From Reticulitermes lucifugus (Eukaryota > Arthropoda > Insecta > Blattodea > Rhinotermitidae), in assembly GCA_026260175.1 (NCBI GenBank), contig JAKCWW010000229.1, positions 67,911 to 131,910 of the forward strand: a stretch of DNA of 64,000 bases. Reading direction: 5' to 3'. A model generated the notes under the pieces. It worked only from the letters and a program-made list of their open reading frames with translations. It was not told the DNA's origin and searched no databases. Of the stretch, positions 60,061 to 64,000 are shown piece by piece. Numbering within the stretch: position 1 is the stretch's first letter; every line of letters starts with the position of its first letter. Position numbers and translations under genes: made by a program.

Positions 60061-62112
60061 GACGGAAGCCCTTTTTTTTTCTTTCCCCGAAGATGCTGGC
60101 GATGTGAGCAGATTGTACTTACTCTGCCTGTCCCCCTGAAATCGCAAAGGAGTACAGAAGTGATAGTCTGTACCATCTGTCTGTCAAGACAGGTATTGGA
60201 GGAACAGATTTACTGAAACGGGCGCAGATTGCGACGCTTACGAGCATTATATGTAACTAATGTCTTTGGCGGCCATAACGAAGCTTTGAAGTCGAAAACC
60301 AGTTGTGCAAAATTGGGTACTTAGTGCAGTATGCATTTCTTTCAGGCCAGTCACATGAGTAATATAAAATATGGTCACTACTCCTCGGACTAATACCATG
60401 AAATACACGTGCGAAATTTATGACGAAAGGTTCTGATTATTTCAAGTGGATTTTGAGTCGTTTGTATTGACGATTACAGAGTGAACAGAAGGAAAGGTCT
60501 CAGGTGCGTCATGTTTGAACCTTGGCATTGAGACTGTAACTGGAGCAAATCGGTGACGTTTCAGTCGATACTATAGTGGTGAAGGGTATTTGATTATAGC
60601 AGTAAACGACCCTGCTTTGCCCATATGTCCTCGTTTCGCACTGTGAATTTTAGGTTCGCAATAAAGTGCGTTGATAGAGTTGACCTTTTACTTCGTAACC
60701 TTGTCCCACCGTACGATACCTCAGTAACACGAGTAAGATCCTAATCCTGGCTCACACTCGCCGTTTTCAGATTCCGTTTGCTTAAATGGTAACATTAAGT
60801 GACGGTTATTTTATGTCACTGTCTGCTGTTCGATCACTTTTGTTTAATCGATATATTGCCCTTTGCATGTGATTTAATTGCAGAATGAAATTGCAGTGAA
60901 AATGGTTCATTTAAGGCACTTCTGCCTTGTGTACTGCTTTCGTGTGACAGGTGAGCGGAAACTGAACGGATCACGAAAGTCGGTGTTCTGTGAAATATTT
61001 AAGGCTCTCGTGTAGTATGCATGTTTGATTTTCGTTCCTGTTGGCTGGTTGTATAAAGTTAAGTGGCATTTGAGACTGATGTTATGCACTTTGATTTTCG
61101 CTCGTGTTAATTGTGTGATTATTGAATTCAGAAAATAATTCATATTCTTTTTCTCTCACATGAAGAGCGAGAAATGAGAGTTTTATTATTTTTAAATAGT
61201 GACGTTTCTAGATCAAGTAAAAAACCTCATTAGCGTTAGGTAACATTTCTTCTGAACACTATGACGTAATTCTTGCGCATTTCAATATAGTATGGCTTGT
61301 GGTCCCGACGGGCTCTTGAGTTCATAAGTTGGTCACCCTGTAATAAGTGTTCATATGACAATAGAATTTGGAGTGACGTGGCCATAGGGTATAGTATGGA
61401 ACTGTGCTAGCATTGTTAACAGACGAGGCCGAGGGAAATCGGTAACTGTAAGGACCACCGATATCTTGATCGAGATTTGAAAAGGAATCCCGGCCTTCCG
61501 TTTCCCCCACTCCCCAAATGCGAAGCAGGTGTGTAAACTACTTTACTTTACTTACTGGACCGAAATCAAGGTACTTTACTGCAGCTGTAACTAATGTTCC
61601 TTCGTAGTTCCCTTTATTCATTCTCTCCGTCAGATCAAGAAAAAGACAGACAACGGAATACTGAAGCGAGATTATGGATTGCGTTGTTGGCTTAAAATAG
61701 CCTCCCTTGTTTTGAGGTTTGTGAGTTTGATATTGAAGAAAGGGAGAGAACTGAAGTGTTGGCAGTACCGGTTTTTTTAGCCAGTTTCGGAAGTTTTAAG
61801 CAAATGCCTAATTATGTGTTTAGGCATGAAATAATTTGTGGATTAATTTCGCAGGTAAATGAGTAAGACACTGGTTTCTTCCTCTGTACTGTTGTGGTGG
61901 TAATGTGCCATCGAATAACGGCGACGTGGTGCATTCGGTGAGCGATCTTTCTGTAATTGACGTGGATAGAACTCAGTTTCACAATTTTAAGCACAGCTCA
62001 TAGCCCTCGTCTTTTTAATGTTTTTTTCCTGTCTCAGAAAGCGGGCCTATGAATGACTTTGCGTAGGACTATTGAACTTCAGTGTTGGTTTGATATGAAT
62101 GTGAGGCGGTAT
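60061..62112. other. No supported gene (60061-62112)
   Basis: No open frame above 80 codons and no recognisable repeat. Confidence 0.6.
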
Positions 62113-62120
62113 GTGACTTG

Positions 62121-62323
62121 CAGGGGTGGAGCGAAGGTGGGGCGAGTGGTTCTCCCGCCCCGGGCAGTAGCCTCCAAAAGGCGGCTAAATGGGCTGCAAA
62201 ATGAATATTTTAAATTGGAAAATTTGATTTTCTGCGCTAAACGAGCTTTAAATTATTGAGAATGTCAGGGGTGGCCATTGTGATTGCTCGTCCCGGTCGT
62301 CGTAAAACCTAGCTACGCCAGTG
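62121..62323. mobile_element. hAT-like MITE, copy 2
   Basis: The left end CAGGGGTGGAGCGAAGG and inverted right end CACTGGCGTAGCTAGG resemble those of the 45.4-kb element. The flanks GTGACTTG (62113-62120) and GCGACTTT (62324-62331) match at 6 of 8 positions, consistent with an old 8-bp duplication. The GC-rich CCCGCCCCGGGC block near the left end is shared in style with copy 1. Confidence 0.6.
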
Positions 62324-62331
62324 GCGACTTT

Positions 62332-64000
62332 AACATTCCCTGTATGTTCCTTGTCCTTCCGTTTACGCGGCCTATGTCTGACACGTAACTTCGGCTCGCG
62401 GGGTTTAGCGTCATGGTACGTTGATGCTCTTCCAACGTTACTACGATGTACATTGCTGTCTCCTGTCCTGTGGTACACGTCTTCAGTCCATCTGTCCACC
62501 CACGCACCGCACCCACCGTTGTCCGAAACACCGTCCTGCTGTCTCCGAACTCGGAACTGGTTTGTCGGCTTGTATTCGCCGTGTTGTAGCGAGACGCTCA
62601 AGTTTTGTATGTGGGTGGTTCTGGGTTCGAGTCTGTTTTACTACCTCTTGTGATTTTCAAGTTTGTGCGGATGTAGGCGTAGTTCCTTCAGATGGAAGGG
62701 AGTTGTCCCCACATCTTACATATTTTCGCAGCGACGCTGCATATCCCATGTAATGAAACAGCGTCACCGAAGGATCCGAAATGAATCACATACGAAATAG
62801 ATGCCACAGTATGACTTGGGACATTCATTTTATTTGAGTACACAGATGACATTAAGTAGGTCTGTCTTGTTAATTGCTCACAAAACCACTAAACATTTTG
62901 AAAGCAGCAATTAACATATTCACATTTTGTTACTTTGAAAGAAATATAGCGTAGGCGTAATTTTTTTGCGCGATCCGAATTAAACGACAGTAGAGGCGTT
63001 GGATTGTAACTTCCGGTGTGTTTTCTGAGTTCAGATACAGTGCTGCGTGTTCGAATTTTGATACGGCTGTAGGATAGAAAGTGGAATCATAGTGTGCACT
63101 TTTCAGCGCGTTTTGTGTGCCATGAACAACACTAGCTTACCCATGTCGTACCTAATTCAATGGGCTATGCTATAAGAATTGTGGCAGTAATGCACAAACG
63201 CTTGTCGCGGAGATTATGCTGTCTATTGTGCAGGCGGTGCAAACGAGGAAGCACAATAGTAAGACGCAGCTCATGTTGGCGGATACCAGGTAATAGAGTG
63301 GTAAATTAAGATAATTGTTGGCTAGAAGAAGAGAGGTGATGACGACAGTGTGATGGGAGATGTAGCAGTGTGTGTAGTGAAGTGAGTGAGGAGTCCGGCG
63401 TGTCTGTGTCTGTGTGTCTGTGTCTGTGTCCTGGAAGAATGGAAGGAATTAAACATTGTGCAGGTTTTCGGTTACACGCCCGTTCCATCATACTGCTATC
63501 ACATGTGGATAGATAAGATGGTGTGTTTACAGCCTACAGAGGAATGGCGGGAGGATGTGGTGGGTAAATACGTAGATGATGCCTATATTAAGTGGGTGGT
63601 GACATCGTTGGCTCTAGATTAATGCGGTGAGAGGTGTGTTACTGGCACTGTTGCACAACTGCCTACTTTGCTGTTGGTGTAAAGGTTAGGGCCGACGTGT
63701 TCCTGCTGGTCTTTACTCAGCGGCAAAGATTTGGCCTTGACGACTTGCAGAGAAAACATGTTCTGTCACAAAAGTCTCTGTCATTGTCTGCTGGTCGGCC
63801 AGTTGTTAGGTGTTCGATTTATGGCAAGCCTGGAGTAAACTGTATGCACCCCTGTGACTAGATGGAAAACAACAGAAAATTCTTTTTCGCATAATAGAAA
63901 TAACGGCCCCTCACAAGACACGGCTGCACTTAAGCACAGCGTGTTTTTAACTGGAATACATCGGTTACTTGTAATAAACATCCAACTGTCTGCCCCCCCC
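62332..64000. other. No supported gene (62332-64000)
   Basis: Two overlapping plus-strand frames at 62321-62753 and one minus-strand frame at 62248-62601 compete over a C-rich segment and are not recognisable. A B-box-like GGGTTCGAGTC near 62630 is isolated. The window ends in eight C bases. Confidence 0.5.
63399..63432 (+). repeat. (TGTGTC)n-like tract
   Basis: Tandem TGTGTC and TGTC units give a run of cysteine, leucine and valine codons in the overlapping frame. This argues that the 78-codon open frame here is low-complexity. Confidence 0.7.

Larger units (their letters stand above)
37817..64000 (+). other. Probable downstream intron of the pumilio gene
   Basis: No following Pumilio exon (QPIMVQRR-type, MVEYVL-type or PUM repeats) was seen in the remaining 26 kb, so this stretch is inferred to be intron. 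It holds the mobile-element relics listed below. The window ends in a run of C. Confidence 0.5.

Noticed and set aside
63386-63622. 78-codon plus-strand frame
   Set aside because: The first part is a TGTGTC simple repeat. The remainder (QPTEEWREDVVGKYVDD) looks protein-like but matches nothing I know and lacks splice signals.
1-64000. CRISPR arrays, bacterial operons, phage genes, rRNA or intact tRNA genes
   Set aside because: No evenly spaced direct repeats, no coding density and no rRNA-like blocks. The tRNA-like sequences are SINE heads. The window is eukaryotic intron-type DNA.

Overview
This window looks like non-coding, repeat-littered DNA from a large animal genome, most probably an insect. 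Coding density is very low. The longest open frames (about 120-170 codons) match nothing I recognise, and the DNA is full of decayed mobile elements. The mixture of tRNA-derived SINEs, (AAT)n-tailed LINE ends and certain translated repeat signatures (for example NVTLCRWVNIYRRFEG at about 59.8 kb and VKRP-PEVERSHPPTADFKK at about 47.6 kb) recalls cockroach/termite-type (Blattodea) or other polyneopteran genomes. That placement is inference from memory of such repeats, not a database result.

The one convincing protein-coding feature is a 115-bp exon at 37702-37816 (+). It has a strong polypyrimidine-AG acceptor and a GTGAGT donor. Its 38 codons resemble the conserved N-terminal Pumilio block (KK-W...KGI...WRDS-W-TS) that lies upstream of the PUM-homology RNA-binding repeats. 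The simplest reading is that the whole window lies inside a pumilio gene on the + strand, with at least 37 kb upstream and 26 kb downstream of intron or undetected exons.

Layout. At 1-9.3 kb there is no supported gene, only a tRNA-like SINE piece (4.5 kb) and simple repeats. At 9.3-20.3 kb are a SINE (family 1), a tRNA-like head, a SINE (family 2), a broken DDE transposase (-) and a LINE relic. At 20-26.2 kb the sequence is mostly unremarkable, ending in a truncated copy of a GCG-ended repeat and a long hairpin. At 28.8 kb there is a TATA/initiator-like core. Two LINE 3' ends with (AAT)n lie at 29.6-30.0 kb, followed by a MITE-like element, a second SINE family 1 copy and a foldback at 31-33.2 kb. 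An inverted-arm element carrying hammerhead-like motifs sits at 37.0-37.5 kb, immediately before the pumilio exon. Another element with a nearly complete hammerhead ribozyme fold is at 42.0-42.3 kb (-). From 45 to 62 kb come two hAT-like MITEs with recognisable target-site duplications, a second SINE family 2 copy, LINE ends, the full copy of the GCG-ended repeat, a Tc1-type transposase C-terminus inside an inverted repeat, and a cluster of X-box-like motifs.

No bacterial-type operon, CRISPR array, intact transposon, rRNA or tRNA gene was found. The most interesting items are the pumilio exon and the hammerhead-type self-cleaving RNA folds in repeats on both sides of it.
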